Assembly: GCA_013003465.1 (NCBI GenBank)
Contig: JABDIZ010000249.1
Span: 1 to 26,600 of the forward strand
Origin: Rhodothermaceae bacterium
GTDB taxonomy: Bacteria > Bacteroidota > Rhodothermia > Rhodothermales > Rubricoccaceae
Direction: 5' to 3'
Length of the DNA: 26,600 nucleotides
How positions within the stretch are numbered: the first letter of the stretch is position 1; every line of letters begins with the position of its first letter. Of this stretch, positions 1-7,968 are shown piece by piece. A program made the translations under genes and the position numbers. Under the pieces are notes generated by a model. That model saw only the letters and a list, made by a program, of their open reading frames with translations. It was not told the DNA's origin and did not search any database.

Positions 1-1194
1 GACACCGACCGCTTCCACATCGTGGCCGAACTCAACGATGCGGCATGGCGCCCTGTCGCCGCGATGGTGGGCGAAGAGGAGACCGAACTGGTCTTCATCC
101 ACGAGGTGATCGCGCGGATCATCGCGCAGGCGGCCCGGCAGACGGGCCTCTCGGTCGTCGTGCGCGAGCTGCTCACGTTTGAGGGCAACGAGTTCTACTT
201 CGCGCCCGCGGACTCACTGGCCGGGCGCACCTACGGCGAGGCACTCTTCGCCTTCGACGACGCCGAGCCGGTCGGCATCCGCACGGCCGAAGGCGTGACC
301 CTCAACCCACCGCCCGATCAACACATCGGCGCCACCGACGACCTCGTGGTCCTGGCCGAGGATGATGTACACATCACACGGACGGATGACGACGGCGACC
401 TCTCCGCCGCCGCGCGCGGCGTAGACGACGCGATGCTCGTCGCGCCTGTCCCGCCCGTCGCCGAGCCCGAGCACCTCCTGATCCTCGGCTGGAGTCCCCG
501 CGCGCCGCTCATCATCTGCACGCTCAATGCCTACCTCGAACCCGGCTCGACGATCACTGTCGTCACCGTCCGCGAGGACGCCGAAGCCGAGCTCGCCGTG
601 CAGTGCGCGGGGCTCACGAACCTCACCGTCGCCTTTCAACCGGGCGACCCGACCGACCGCGCGCTCCTCAACCGTCTCGGCATCGAGGGCTTCGATCATG
701 TCGTCGTGATGAGCCGCTCGCACGCCGCGCCGCAGGCCGCCGACACGCACGCGCTCGTCACGCTCCTCCACCTCCGCGACCTCGCCGAGCAGCATGGCTC
801 GGCGTTCAACATTGTGAGTGAGATGAACGACGTGCGCAACCAGGCCCTCGCCGAAGTGACCCGCGCCGACGATTTCGTGGTGAGCGACCGCCTCATCAGC
901 CTCATGGTGGCGCAGATCGCCGAGAAGCGCCAACTCGCCGATGTCTTCACCGAACTGTTCTCGCCCGTCGGCGCCGAGCTCTACCTCCGCCCTGCGTCCG
1001 ACTACGTCGTGACGGGCCGCCCCATTCCGTTCTACGCCGTCGTGGAGGCCGCGCGGCGGCGTAACGAGACGGCCCTCGGCTTCCGCCGCGGAAGCGACGC
1101 CTATGAACGCAACGGCCTCCACCTCAACCCCCGTGGCAGCGCCCCCGTCACCTTCACGGCCGACGACCGCGTGATTCTCCTGGCGAATTCCTGA
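1..1194 (+). CDS. CASTOR/POLLUX-related putative ion channel, C-terminal part (5' truncated by window)
   Basis: The reading frame is open from base 1, so the GTG at 22 is probably not the start and the pore-forming N-terminus lies outside the window. The visible part matches the cytoplasmic half of CASTOR/POLLUX-type channels. It has the stretch around GEEETELVFIHEVIARI, then ARQTGLS, LLTFEGNEFYF and GRTYGEALFAF, followed by LVVLAEDD, which closes the first RCK-like unit. A second nucleotide-binding fold begins at HLLILGWSPRAP and runs through VTVREDAEAEL and VVVMSRSHAA to the end. The role by family is a ligand-gated potassium or calcium channel in the inner membrane, with the RCK domains sensing a cytoplasmic ligand. 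The GxGxxG loop of the second fold is replaced by GWSPRAP, as is usual for this family. The gene is convergent with the next one. The family assignment is from recalled sequence features; ion selectivity cannot be judged from this part. Confidence 0.8.
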   Translation, partial: DTDRFHIVAELNDAAWRPVAAMVGEEETELVFIHEVIARIIAQAARQTGLSVVVRELLTFEGNEFYFAPADSLAGRTYGEALFAFDDAEPVGIRTAEGVTLNPPPDQHIGATDDLVVLAEDDVHITRTDDDGDLSAAARGVDDAMLVAPVPPVAEPEHLLILGWSPRAPLIICTLNAYLEPGSTITVVTVREDAEAELAVQCAGLTNLTVAFQPGDPTDRALLNRLGIEGFDHVVVMSRSHAAPQAADTHALVTLLHLRDLAEQHGSAFNIVSEMNDVRNQALAEVTRADDFVVSDRLISLMVAQIAEKRQLADVFTELFSPVGAELYLRPASDYVVTGRPIPFYAVVEAARRRNETALGFRRGSDAYERNGLHLNPRGSAPVTFTADDRVILLANS

Positions 1195-1305
1195 GGCCGA
1201 CGGATGACGATGGACGGCAGACCGCCACCCCACCCTAGACCGACGCTGCCCAGTTGATTCGCAAGGGCAGCCACCATGAAGCGCCAGGCTGCGGTCGTTG
1301 GTCGT

Positions 1306-1944
1306 TCAAAACACCAGCACGAGCAGCACGGCCAGTACCGCCGCACCGATCACGGCGAAGTTGAGCGCGAAGGCGCCGAGGAGCGCGAGCACGAACGGCA
1401 GACTCGCCAACCGCGCGAGGCGCGCTGCGGAAACCGCTTTCATCCACGCCCCTTTCGAGTCGAGCAGCAGGCTGCGCGCCGACCAGATGGCGCGGAAGAA
1501 GCCGAACAGGCGCCCGCGCTTCGGTTCCTCGCTCGGGCGCAGCACGGCCGCGGTGTGCTCGGTCGTCTCGGCGGCTTTCGCGCGGAGCCGGGTGGGCAGG
1601 TCCAAAACGTCCGTGAGCATCAGATAGCCAAGGAATGCGGCCCCAGCGGGCAGCAGCAGGAGCGCCAACACGAGCAGCGCAAACCCGACCCCGCCGAGGG
1701 TCACGCCGCCGACCCACTGCCACGGCGCGAACAGCACGCCCCACAACACGACAGCCGACACGGCAGAAACGAGGGCCAACCCACGCACCTTGCCGACGAG
1801 CGCCCGCGCCACCGGCACCAGCCGCTGCGCCCGCACGAGGAGGCCGCTTTCCGGTTCGGGCTCCAACGACACCGCGACGGCAGGGTCGGCTACAGCCGGG
1901 GCGGGCGGACGGGACGGATCGGGCCGGGGCGAATCTGTAGGCAT
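1306..1944 (-). CDS. Hypothetical multi-pass membrane protein
   Basis: I do not recognise a named family. The ATG at 1944 gives 212 residues. An upstream in-frame GTG would add only a few residues without improving the fit. The first 35 residues are proline-, alanine- and acid-rich and probably disordered. Hydrophobic segments follow at about residues 56-73 and 78-111. A basic amphipathic loop (about 112-165, with RLRAKAAETTEHTAAVLRPS and GFFRAIWSARSLL) comes next, and a long hydrophobic C-terminus (about 172-212) could hold two helices. This suggests four membrane spans with a cytoplasmic central loop. Its start is 42 bases from the start of the divergent CoA-binding gene, so the two probably share a promoter region. 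It is convergent with the ion-channel gene. The function is unknown. Confidence 0.6.
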   Translation of the reverse strand: MPTDSPRPDPSRPPAPAVADPAVAVSLEPEPESGLLVRAQRLVPVARALVGKVRGLALVSAVSAVVLWGVLFAPWQWVGGVTLGGVGFALLVLALLLLPAGAAFLGYLMLTDVLDLPTRLRAKAAETTEHTAAVLRPSEEPKRGRLFGFFRAIWSARSLLLDSKGAWMKAVSAARLARLASLPFVLALLGAFALNFAVIGAAVLAVLLVLVF

Positions 1945-1986
1945 GGTGCTGCGTTCGATCCACACAACTTACACCCACCCTGCGCC

Positions 1987-2400
1987 GTGGATCTCAAAAC
2001 CGTCCTCGCAGACGCCCGCACCATCGCCATCGTCGGCTGCTCGCCGCGCGCGTTTCAGACGAGCCACCGCATCGCGCAGTACCTCCAGGAGGCGGGCTAC
2101 CGCATTGTGCCGGTCAACCCGTACCACGAGGAGATCCTCGGCGAGCCGTGCTACCCGGAGTTGCAAGCCATCCCGGACGACGTGGCGCTCGACATCGTCA
2201 ATGTCTTCCGCCGGGCCGAGTTCACCGAGGGCGTGGTCCACGATGCGGCCGAGCGGGCAGGCCAGACTGGGCGGACCCCGGTGATCTGGACGCAACTCGG
2301 CGTGCACTCTCCCGCCGCGCAGGAGGCCGCCGAGGCGGCGGGCCTCCCGTACGTGGCAAGCCGTTGCATCATGGTGGACCACCGGATGCTCATCGGCTGA
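1987..2400 (+). CDS. CoA-binding protein (YccU-like, Rossmann fold)
   Basis: This is a small cytoplasmic protein of 137 residues with a single CoA_binding domain. It opens with VLADARTIAIVGCSPRAFQTSHRIAQYL, the typical first strand and glycine loop of the succinyl-CoA ligase-type CoA-binding fold. GYRIVPVNPYHEEILGEPCYPEL, DIVNVFRRAEF, VIWTQLGVHS and a final SRCIMVDHR follow, all hallmarks of the YccU group. I chose the GTG at 1987 because family members start about ten residues before the first strand. The frame stays open further upstream, but that part is low-complexity sequence opposite the neighbouring gene. No Shine-Dalgarno site is visible. The domain binds CoA or acyl-CoA; the physiological role of stand-alone members is not established. 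Confidence 0.88.
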   Translation: MDLKTVLADARTIAIVGCSPRAFQTSHRIAQYLQEAGYRIVPVNPYHEEILGEPCYPELQAIPDDVALDIVNVFRRAEFTEGVVHDAAERAGQTGRTPVIWTQLGVHSPAAQEAAEAAGLPYVASRCIMVDHRMLIG

Positions 2401-2412
2401 GTTCGGCTCCTT

Positions 2413-2826
2413 TTACTCCCGCACGATGATTCTGGGCTTCTTGCCGGCCAGTTCGCCGACCAACTCCGCAAGACAGGCACTGGGCGGCCCGTCGGCATCT
2501 ACCCCGTTGACTCTCACTCGATAGGCAAGGACAGAGCCCGGCGAAGCATCGTTACACAGGGTCAGCGTTTCGGTCGGGTTGTTTCCTCCCTGTGGATCCA
2601 GTTGCACATCATACTTACCTGACGTGCAGGTTTGTGCGATCATGACCAGGCCCGACGGAAACATGAGATCGACTTCGTAGTCGGTCTCGTTAATCCACAC
2701 GAGGGTTCCCCCGGGTACCTGCGCTATGTCCTCGTCTTCACTGGTGGCCACCAAGAACTCGCCCGGCGAGACCTCCTGGATCAACGCCGCGTAGGCGGTC
2801 TGGACCCCTTCTTTTGTTTCTTTCAT
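2413..2826 (-). CDS. Hypothetical small beta-rich protein in a kinase operon
   Basis: The family is not recognised. The ATG at 2826 is preceded by a perfect GGAGG (2834-2838, minus strand) with a 7-base spacer, which fixes this start over an upstream in-frame one. The 137-residue product has no signal peptide or membrane segment. It is rich in predicted beta strands (GGTLVWINETDYEVDLMFPS, GKYDVQLDP, SVLAYRVRVNG) and has three cysteines (in AQTCTSG, LTLCNDA and SACLAEL). The GGTLVWINET stretch resembles one strand of cupredoxin-like or Ig-like sandwiches, but I see no copper-ligand set. It lies 59 bases downstream of the kinase gene on the same strand, so it is probably co-transcribed. A role as partner, substrate or output of the kinase is inference only. 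Confidence 0.7.
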   Translation of the reverse strand: MKETKEGVQTAYAALIQEVSPGEFLVATSEDEDIAQVPGGTLVWINETDYEVDLMFPSGLVMIAQTCTSGKYDVQLDPQGGNNPTETLTLCNDASPGSVLAYRVRVNGVDADGPPSACLAELVGELAGKKPRIIVRE

Positions 2827-2885
2827 CGGTATGCCTCCGGGGAGTATCCCCGTTTGTTGATGGAAAGCCGGCCTCGTGCGGAGCA

Positions 2886-5456
2886 CTAGCCGGCGTAGTC
2901 AGCGATGAGGGTGCGCCATCGAGGATCGAGGCGCAGGTCTGCGAGCCCGGGTTCGTCGAAGAACTCGGGCGGATAGCCGTTGTTGAGGGCGCGCTCGGCC
3001 CAGCGGAGCGCGTCGGCGCGGCGGCCGAGGGCCTCGTAGGCGAAGACGGCGTAGTAGGCCACGTTCACGTTCTCCGGGGCAAGCTGCACAGCCCGCTCGA
3101 CCGCCTCTTGCGCCTTGGTCACATCACTGACGGCGACGTAGTAAGTGCTCAGCATCACCAGGAGGTCGGCGTCGTTGGGGTTGACGGCGCGCCCGGCTTC
3201 GGCTCGCTGGATGGCCTCGCGGTAGGCCGCCTCGGCGCGCTGCTGTTCTCCTGGGAGTTGCTCGTAGGTGTCGGCCAGGTTGCTCCATGTGAGGTGGTCG
3301 CTGTCATCAAGGGCGAGGGCGCGCCGGTAGGCTTCGACCGCGTCGGCGTAGCGCTCCTCGTCGTAGTAGAGCGTGCCCAGGTTGGCGAGGGCGTCGTAGG
3401 AAGGCCGGATGGCGAGGGCGCGCTCGAACATCGCGCGGGCGTCGTCGGTCTGGCCGAGGTAGTAGTGCGTGGCGCCGAGGTTGAGAAAGCCGATGTCGTT
3501 TTCCGGAATGAGGCGGGTGACCTGGCGCAGCGGCTGGAGGGCGTCTTCGTAGCGCCCCTGCGTGAGCAGGAACAGGCCGAGGCGGTGGTACCCGAGCCAA
3601 TAGCCGGGCTTTCGGCCGATGGCTTCCTGGTAGGCCCCCTCGGCGGCGCCGATATCGCCCCCCTCGTCGTAGGCACGCGCCAGAGCCCGGTAGGCCTCGT
3701 CGGAGGCTGCATTGAGGGCCAGTGCCTCCCGCGCCTGCTCCACCGCCTCCGCATAGCGCCCGGTGGCGGTGTAGAGGTGCGCGCGCGTGATGTAGCCCTG
3801 CGGCATGGTCGCGTCGAGGGCGAATGCCTGGGCTGCCGCACCCTCGGCATGCTCGATACGACTGGGCGCTCGGTCGAATCCATACAGGGCCAGGTGGGTC
3901 TCGCCCATGCGGGCGTACGCTAGGGCGAAATCTGGATCCTCGTCGACCGCGCGCTGAAAATGCAGGAGGGCTTGCTCGAGCGTTTCGGGCGACCTCCGTT
4001 GGCGGAGCAAGCCGAGCCCCTTCAGGTATGCGTCGAAGGCGGCTGCGTTGGACGTGGCCCCGGTAGCCAGCGCCTCAAGAGCGGCGGGCTGGAGTTCGAG
4101 GTCGAGCATCCGGGCGAGCGCGGCGACGACCTCACCCTGGAGCGTGTTCAACAACGCGGCGGCTTCCTCGATCGTCTCTGAGTCCAGTTGCCGAAGGGAG
4201 GCCGCATCGATCAGGTTGAGGAGGAGACGCACTCCCGTGCTGTCGCGTTGCACACTCCCCGTCACCACGAGGTTGGCTCCGAGACTCGCGCGAGCCGCAC
4301 TCGCGCTCGTCACGTCTTGAGCCCGCACTTCGCTCATGGGCACAACCCAAAGTGTGCCCCGGTACTGCTCAAGCTGCGTCAGCTCGCTCGCCAGCATCTC
4401 CACGATGCCGTCCGAGAAGACGCGACTCTCGGCATCATCCCCGATCGTTGTGAAGGGAAGCACAGCGATGTGCTGCTCCTCGGGAAGGGGCGGGCTGCCG
4501 CCACGCGTGCCGAACCAGACGAGCGCCGCGAGGGCGAGCACCGCCACGACCCCCATCATAGCCCATGGTATCCGTCGAGGCGGAGGCTTCACCGGCGCCT
4601 CGCCCGTGAGCGCGGCGGCCAATGCGGCCTCCACCTCAGCGGCCGACTGGAAGCGATCGGCCGGATTTTTTTCGAGGCAGCGGTCCACCACCGCCTCCAA
4701 CGCCGCGGGCACCTCGGCGCGATGCGTGCGCACCGGCGTCGGGGCCTCGTTGAGGATGGTGTAGAGCAGGGCGGCCTCGTAGCTCCCCTCGAACGGGCGT
4801 CGGCCCGTCAGCATCTCGTAGAGCACCACCCCCAATCCCCACAGGTCCGAGCGCGGATCTGCCGTGCCGCGCGCCTGCTCGGGCGCCGCGTAGGCCACCG
4901 TGCCCAGCGTCGTGCCTGATTTCGTGAGGTCCACGCCGTCCACCTTCGCCACGCCGAAGTCGAGGATCTTGGCGCGCGGGGGGCCGCCACCCTCCTCGGC
5001 GCAAAGAAAAATGTTGGAGGGCTTGAGGTCGCGATGGACAATGCCCTTGTGGTGAGCCGCACCGAGGCCGCGGGCGATCTGCCGGGCGAGGTCCACGGCC
5101 TCCTCCACGGGCAGCAGCCCCTCTGTCAGCCGGTCAGCGAGCGTCTCCCCCGTGTAACACGCCATCGCGAGGAAGAGCCGCCCGTCGTCCGTCTCACCGA
5201 CCTCGTAGACCGTGCAGATGTTGGGGTGGTCGAGCGCCGAGGCGGCGCGGGCTTCGACGAGGAGGCGTTCCTTGGCCGTGGCGTCCTGGCTGAGCGCTTC
5301 GGGCAGGAGCTTGAGGGCCACGTCGCGCTCCAGGCGCGGGTCGCGCGCCCGGTAGACCACGCCCATCCCGCCCCGCCCGAGCGGACCAAGAATCCGGTAC
5401 CGGCCGATCATGCGACCGGGTAACCCGGGTGGGCTGAACGTGTCCGGGCTCATCAT
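2886..5456 (-). CDS. Membrane-anchored Ser/Thr protein kinase with FlgO/TolB-like domain and TPR array
   Basis: The product has 856 residues. The PASTA-less Hanks kinase domain covers about residues 20-285: glycine loop GRGGMG (27-32), VALK with Lys49, catalytic HRDLKPSN (Asp143), DFG (Asp166), an activation loop rich in Thr/Ser (TKSGTTLGT) and APEQ. All catalytic residues are present, so it should be active. A single membrane span lies at about 298-316. The next segment starts at EEQHIAVLPF and ends near VTGSVQRDSTGVRLLLNL; it looks like the FlgO/TolB-N domain. The rest (about 500-850) is a run of TPR units (for example ALAYARMGETHLAL, AYRALARAYDEGGD, AFLNLGATHYYLGQ-type repeats). The ATG at 5456 follows GGAGG by 5 bases; a second ATG directly follows. 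The kinase faces the cytoplasm and the TolB-like and TPR parts should lie across the membrane. Such kinases are common in Rhodothermota and Gemmatimonadota; the stimulus is unknown. Confidence 0.92.
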   Translation of the reverse strand: MMSPDTFSPPGLPGRMIGRYRILGPLGRGGMGVVYRARDPRLERDVALKLLPEALSQDATAKERLLVEARAASALDHPNICTVYEVGETDDGRLFLAMACYTGETLADRLTEGLLPVEEAVDLARQIARGLGAAHHKGIVHRDLKPSNIFLCAEEGGGPPRAKILDFGVAKVDGVDLTKSGTTLGTVAYAAPEQARGTADPRSDLWGLGVVLYEMLTGRRPFEGSYEAALLYTILNEAPTPVRTHRAEVPAALEAVVDRCLEKNPADRFQSAAEVEAALAAALTGEAPVKPPPRRIPWAMMGVVAVLALAALVWFGTRGGSPPLPEEQHIAVLPFTTIGDDAESRVFSDGIVEMLASELTQLEQYRGTLWVVPMSEVRAQDVTSASAARASLGANLVVTGSVQRDSTGVRLLLNLIDAASLRQLDSETIEEAAALLNTLQGEVVAALARMLDLELQPAALEALATGATSNAAAFDAYLKGLGLLRQRRSPETLEQALLHFQRAVDEDPDFALAYARMGETHLALYGFDRAPSRIEHAEGAAAQAFALDATMPQGYITRAHLYTATGRYAEAVEQAREALALNAASDEAYRALARAYDEGGDIGAAEGAYQEAIGRKPGYWLGYHRLGLFLLTQGRYEDALQPLRQVTRLIPENDIGFLNLGATHYYLGQTDDARAMFERALAIRPSYDALANLGTLYYDEERYADAVEAYRRALALDDSDHLTWSNLADTYEQLPGEQQRAEAAYREAIQRAEAGRAVNPNDADLLVMLSTYYVAVSDVTKAQEAVERAVQLAPENVNVAYYAVFAYEALGRRADALRWAERALNNGYPPEFFDEPGLADLRLDPRWRTLIADYAG

Positions 5457-5615
5457 GTCCGCCTCCGAGCGGCTCGCGGCAGGAAGACCGCGAGGCTGAG
5501 CCTTTCGGGGAAAGGGTGCTGGAGTATAGTAAACGCAACACACAAAAGCATTACCCTATGCACCCACGCGAATTCAACCGCGCGTGCGCCTGCCTCCAGA
5601 CCTGGTCCCACCGCT

Positions 5616-6185
5616 TCAATCCACGTACAACAACCACGTCAGCGACGAGGCGCGGTCCCCGTCGTACGTGACGCGGAGCACGGTCGGCGTAGGCTCCTCG
5701 TCGTCGCGCTCATAGGTGATCGTTGAGCCCTCGGCGCCGAGCGAATGCGGGTAGGTCGCTTCGATTTCGTCCCGCGTGCTGCCTACGCCGAGCCCCTCGG
5801 CGGTCGTATAGCCCTCGCCGGTCACGGTCACCTCTTGCAGTAAAGCACCGCCGCCCGTGATGGTATAGAACTGGAGGCGGATGCCGTCATAGACATACGT
5901 CCGCAGCGTGTCCACCTGCCCTGCCACATGGCGGTTGGCGACAGGCTCCGTCTCCATCCGTCGCGGTGCATTCAGGCGGGCCTGGAGGGTCGCGCCGTCC
6001 ACGCGGCTGTCGAGCAACTCGTCCAGTGGGAGACCGGGCGCGACCTCCACCGGGCCGCCCATCGGCGGATTGCCGGGCGGCGGGCCTTCCACGATCGGTG
6101 CATTCTCCGACGACGGAGCGTCCTCGGCCGTGCCGCTACAGCCCGCCGCAAGCAGGAAGACAAGAACAAGTAGCGTACACCGCAT
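5616..6185 (-). CDS. Predicted lipoprotein of unknown function
   Basis: The N-terminus MRCTLLVLVFLLAAGCSG is a classic lipoprotein signal with lipobox LAAGC, so cleavage before Cys16 and lipid anchoring are expected. A Pro/Gly/Glu-rich linker follows up to about residue 50. The second half (residues 85-189) contains a YVYDGIRLQFY strand pair and GLGVGSTRDEIEATYP. The latter resembles the 'G.GD.R.EV...LG' helix-turn seen in SmpA/OmlA-like and related small periplasmic folds. The start codon is the only one that gives the signal peptide; no clear Shine-Dalgarno site is visible. It is divergent from the AMIN-like lipoprotein gene, with about 125 bases between the starts. The function is unknown. 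Confidence 0.72.
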   Translation of the reverse strand: MRCTLLVLVFLLAAGCSGTAEDAPSSENAPIVEGPPPGNPPMGGPVEVAPGLPLDELLDSRVDGATLQARLNAPRRMETEPVANRHVAGQVDTLRTYVYDGIRLQFYTITGGGALLQEVTVTGEGYTTAEGLGVGSTRDEIEATYPHSLGAEGSTITYERDDEEPTPTVLRVTYDGDRASSLTWLLYVD

Positions 6186-6310
6186 GGCGATAGGTACCGC
6201 AGGACGAAGCGTACGGCGTCACCACCCCGCTCTGTTCCCCAAGCCAAAGTGTCGGCGGATCGGCTGAGGACGGTATTTTGCTCGGGTCGCCCGTTCAGTA
6301 CCTGCCTGTC

Positions 6311-6964
6311 ATGCTCCGCCTCCTTCGCCTCGGTAGCGTTCTTCTCGGACTTGGCCTCGCAGCCTGCGCACCGGAACCCGACGCATCGCCGTCGCCCTCG
6401 CGCGCCGAGACTCCAATGACCTCTGCGCCTGTCACGGCTGACGATTCCGTCACGGCGCTAGAGGCTTCAGAACGTGCCTTGACGGACGCAAGCGATTCCA
6501 CCGAATGGACGCTCGACGACACCCACATGGACCGGCTGCGGCAGCGCGGGTCCACGCTTCTGTCGCTGCGCGCGGCGGCGCACGACGCCTCCGAGTCTGC
6601 CAGCAGCATCGGCTACGACCGCGTGGTGTTTACGTTTGATGACCTCGTGCCCGGCTACCGCATCGCCTACGTGGGCACATCGGTCTATCACTGCGGCTCC
6701 GGCGAGCCGGTCTCGGTGGCAGGCGACGGCTGGCTGGAGGTCGAGTTCTTCCCGGCCGCGGCCCACACGGATGAGACTTACGAGCCCACGATTACGGAGC
6801 CGTGGCTCCCCGACACGCTGCCCCTCCTCCGCGACGCCTCCATGACGTGCGACTTTGAGGGCTATGTGACGTGGGTCCTCGGGCTGGACGCAGCCATACC
6901 GTACCGCGTCCTTGAACTCACCGACCCGGCACGCCTCGTCCTGGACGTGCAGCACGAGTGCTAA
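6311..6964 (+). CDS. AMIN-like domain lipoprotein
   Basis: The ATG at 6311 gives MLRLLRLGSVLLGLGLAACAPEPD, a lipoprotein signal with lipobox LAAC (Cys19). A TTG at 6278 would add residues in front of the signal and is less likely. A Ser/Thr/Pro/Ala-rich linker spans about residues 22-75. From about residue 100 the sequence has the pattern of the AMIN-like domain: GYDRVVFTFDD, PGYRIAYVG, then, after an insertion, CDFEGYVTWVLGLD and PYRVLELTDPARLVLDVQ at the C-terminus. AMIN-type domains usually bind cell-wall or other polysaccharide and localise envelope proteins; no enzymatic domain is fused here. Two cysteines in the mature part (in YHCGSGE and MTCDFEG) and the penultimate Cys could form a disulphide. 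The 217-residue product is probably periplasmic. Confidence 0.75.
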   Translation: MLRLLRLGSVLLGLGLAACAPEPDASPSPSRAETPMTSAPVTADDSVTALEASERALTDASDSTEWTLDDTHMDRLRQRGSTLLSLRAAAHDASESASSIGYDRVVFTFDDLVPGYRIAYVGTSVYHCGSGEPVSVAGDGWLEVEFFPAAAHTDETYEPTITEPWLPDTLPLLRDASMTCDFEGYVTWVLGLDAAIPYRVLELTDPARLVLDVQHEC

Positions 6965-7223
6965 GCCCCACTCGTCTCATAGGGATGCCCGAGCTGGTAG
7001 TGGGCCACCATGAACCAGGGTGCACCCCGCGATGGATCGGGGCATGCGGCAGCGGCGAGTGCGCCGGCTTCCGAGGCGCAACCCACCGCGAACCGGTACA
7101 GAGGCCCTCGCCCTGTATCCTAGTAGCCCGGGCATGGTCGGGAGCAGCCTAGGCTAGCAATCGGCAAGCCTGGGGCGGCACAATAGCGCACCGGCACCTA
7201 TGCCGCGCCACGGGGCGAATTCG

Positions 7224-7243
7224 GATGCACGAGGCGGTGCATC
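7224..7243. promoter_or_regulatory. Perfect inverted repeat, candidate operator or leader hairpin
   Basis: The half-sites GATGCAC and GTGCATC are exact reverse complements separated by six bases (GAGGCG). The repeat is about 160 bases upstream of the lipoprotein start at 7405. With no T-tract after it, a protein-binding site or a leader hairpin is more likely than a terminator. The function is inferred from symmetry and position only. Confidence 0.35.
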
Positions 7244-7325
7244 GGACTGCTGAAATATTTTCTCACGGCGCCTATTGTGAATGGATTTTGCTCTGCAGCC
7301 GCCCTACACTTGCCGCCTCACGCCG

Positions 7326-7357
7326 CAGTCCTGCCAAGCTGCAGTCCTGCCAAGCTG
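7326..7357. repeat. Two perfect tandem copies of a 16-base unit
   Basis: The unit CAGTCCTGCCAAGCTG occurs at 7326-7341 and again, directly abutting, at 7342-7357. It lies 48 bases upstream of the lipoprotein ATG at 7405, so it would fall in the leader or core promoter of that gene. It could be paired regulator sites or a recent slippage duplication. Confidence 0.8.
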
Positions 7358-7404
7358 CGGAACCTGTATTCATCAACCCTGGCCTCATTCCCGGAGGCCC
7401 TCCG

Positions 7405-7929
7405 ATGACTCGCTTTGCATTGCTCATTGCGCTCGGCACCGTCGCCCTACTCGCAGGCTGCGACTACAGCGCTCCGACCGATACCCTCGCGGTGGCCGAG
7501 GCTCCCGAGGCCCTGATTGGCACCGGGGGCCTCTCGGCTACCACCCTCACAGAATTGCAGCAGGTGCGTCAGAAGACGCGAGGCTTCCATGACATCAACT
7601 TTGCCCAGGACCACGGCTATGTGCAGGTCACTGACCATGTCCCCAACATGGGAATGCACTTCGTCCGGTTCGCATGGGTGGACGGCACCTTCGATCGCCA
7701 GCACCCGGAAGCGCTTCTGTACGTAGACGACGGCGCGGGCCACCTCGAGTTCGTCGCGGTGGAGTACATCGTGCCGTTCGAAGCGTCGGCCTCGGCCCCT
7801 AGGGGGTTCACTGGCACCGCCGATGTCTGGCACGCCGACGAAGAGCTGGGCTCGTGGACCCTTCATGCATGGATATGGAAGGGCAACCCCGATGGCGTCT
7901 TCGCGCCCTTCAACTCACTCGTCCCCTAA
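7405..7929 (+). CDS. Predicted lipoprotein of a conserved family of unknown function
   Basis: The ATG at 7405 follows GGAGG (7393-7397) with a 7-base spacer and yields MTRFALLIALGTVALLAGCDYSAP, a lipoprotein signal with lipobox LAGC (Cys19). The frame extends upstream, but that part contains the tandem repeat and is not credible protein. The mature domain begins near residue 55 (TRGFHDINFAQDHGYV) and includes VPNMGMHFVRFAWVDGTFD, ALLYVDDGAGHLEFVAVEYIVP, GFTGTADVWHAD and the end motif WTLHAWIWKGNPDGVFAPFN. I recall similar proteins in many Bacteroidota and Proteobacteria but know no assigned function. Several His and Asp residues in conserved-looking motifs (GMHF, DVWH, LHAW) could bind a metal; that is inference. 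The gene is monocistronic and ends just before a strong hairpin. Confidence 0.75.
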   Translation: MTRFALLIALGTVALLAGCDYSAPTDTLAVAEAPEALIGTGGLSATTLTELQQVRQKTRGFHDINFAQDHGYVQVTDHVPNMGMHFVRFAWVDGTFDRQHPEALLYVDDGAGHLEFVAVEYIVPFEASASAPRGFTGTADVWHADEELGSWTLHAWIWKGNPDGVFAPFNSLVP

Positions 7930-7968
7930 ACACTTCGCCTCTACTCGCTCCTTCTTCCTCCTTTCTGT

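Larger units (their letters stand above)
6965..7404. other. 440-base intergenic region with an inverted repeat and a tandem repeat
   Basis: No convincing gene is present. Short frames here lack a start signal and plausible protein features, and I see no tRNA-like cloverleaf. The region holds a perfect 7-bp inverted repeat (7224-7243) and two perfect tandem copies of a 16-base unit (7326-7357), both upstream of the lipoprotein gene at 7405. An A/T-richer patch at about 7250-7290 is the most likely place for that gene's promoter, but I cannot assign clear boxes. Confidence 0.6.

Noticed and set aside
214..1233. Long minus-strand open frame opposite the ion-channel gene
   Set aside because: High-GC shadow frame: the plus strand encodes a recognisable conserved protein and the minus product is low-complexity Arg/Glu/Val without any family pattern.
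1276..1986. In-frame upstream extension of the CoA-binding gene
   Set aside because: It runs antisense to the membrane-protein gene and reads as charged low-complexity sequence; the GTG at 1987 fits the family start.
2814..3923. Open frame on the plus strand opposite the kinase gene
   Set aside because: It lies wholly within the TPR-coding part and has no recognisable features; it mirrors the repeated codons of the real gene.
5523..5528. TATACT (minus strand) upstream of the kinase gene as a possible -10 box
   Set aside because: It is about 65 bases before the start and plausible, but no acceptable -35 or -33 box lies at a normal distance.
6958..7152. Short plus-strand frame of 64 codons after the AMIN-like lipoprotein gene
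   Set aside because: No ribosome-binding site, overlaps the previous gene and has no protein-like pattern.
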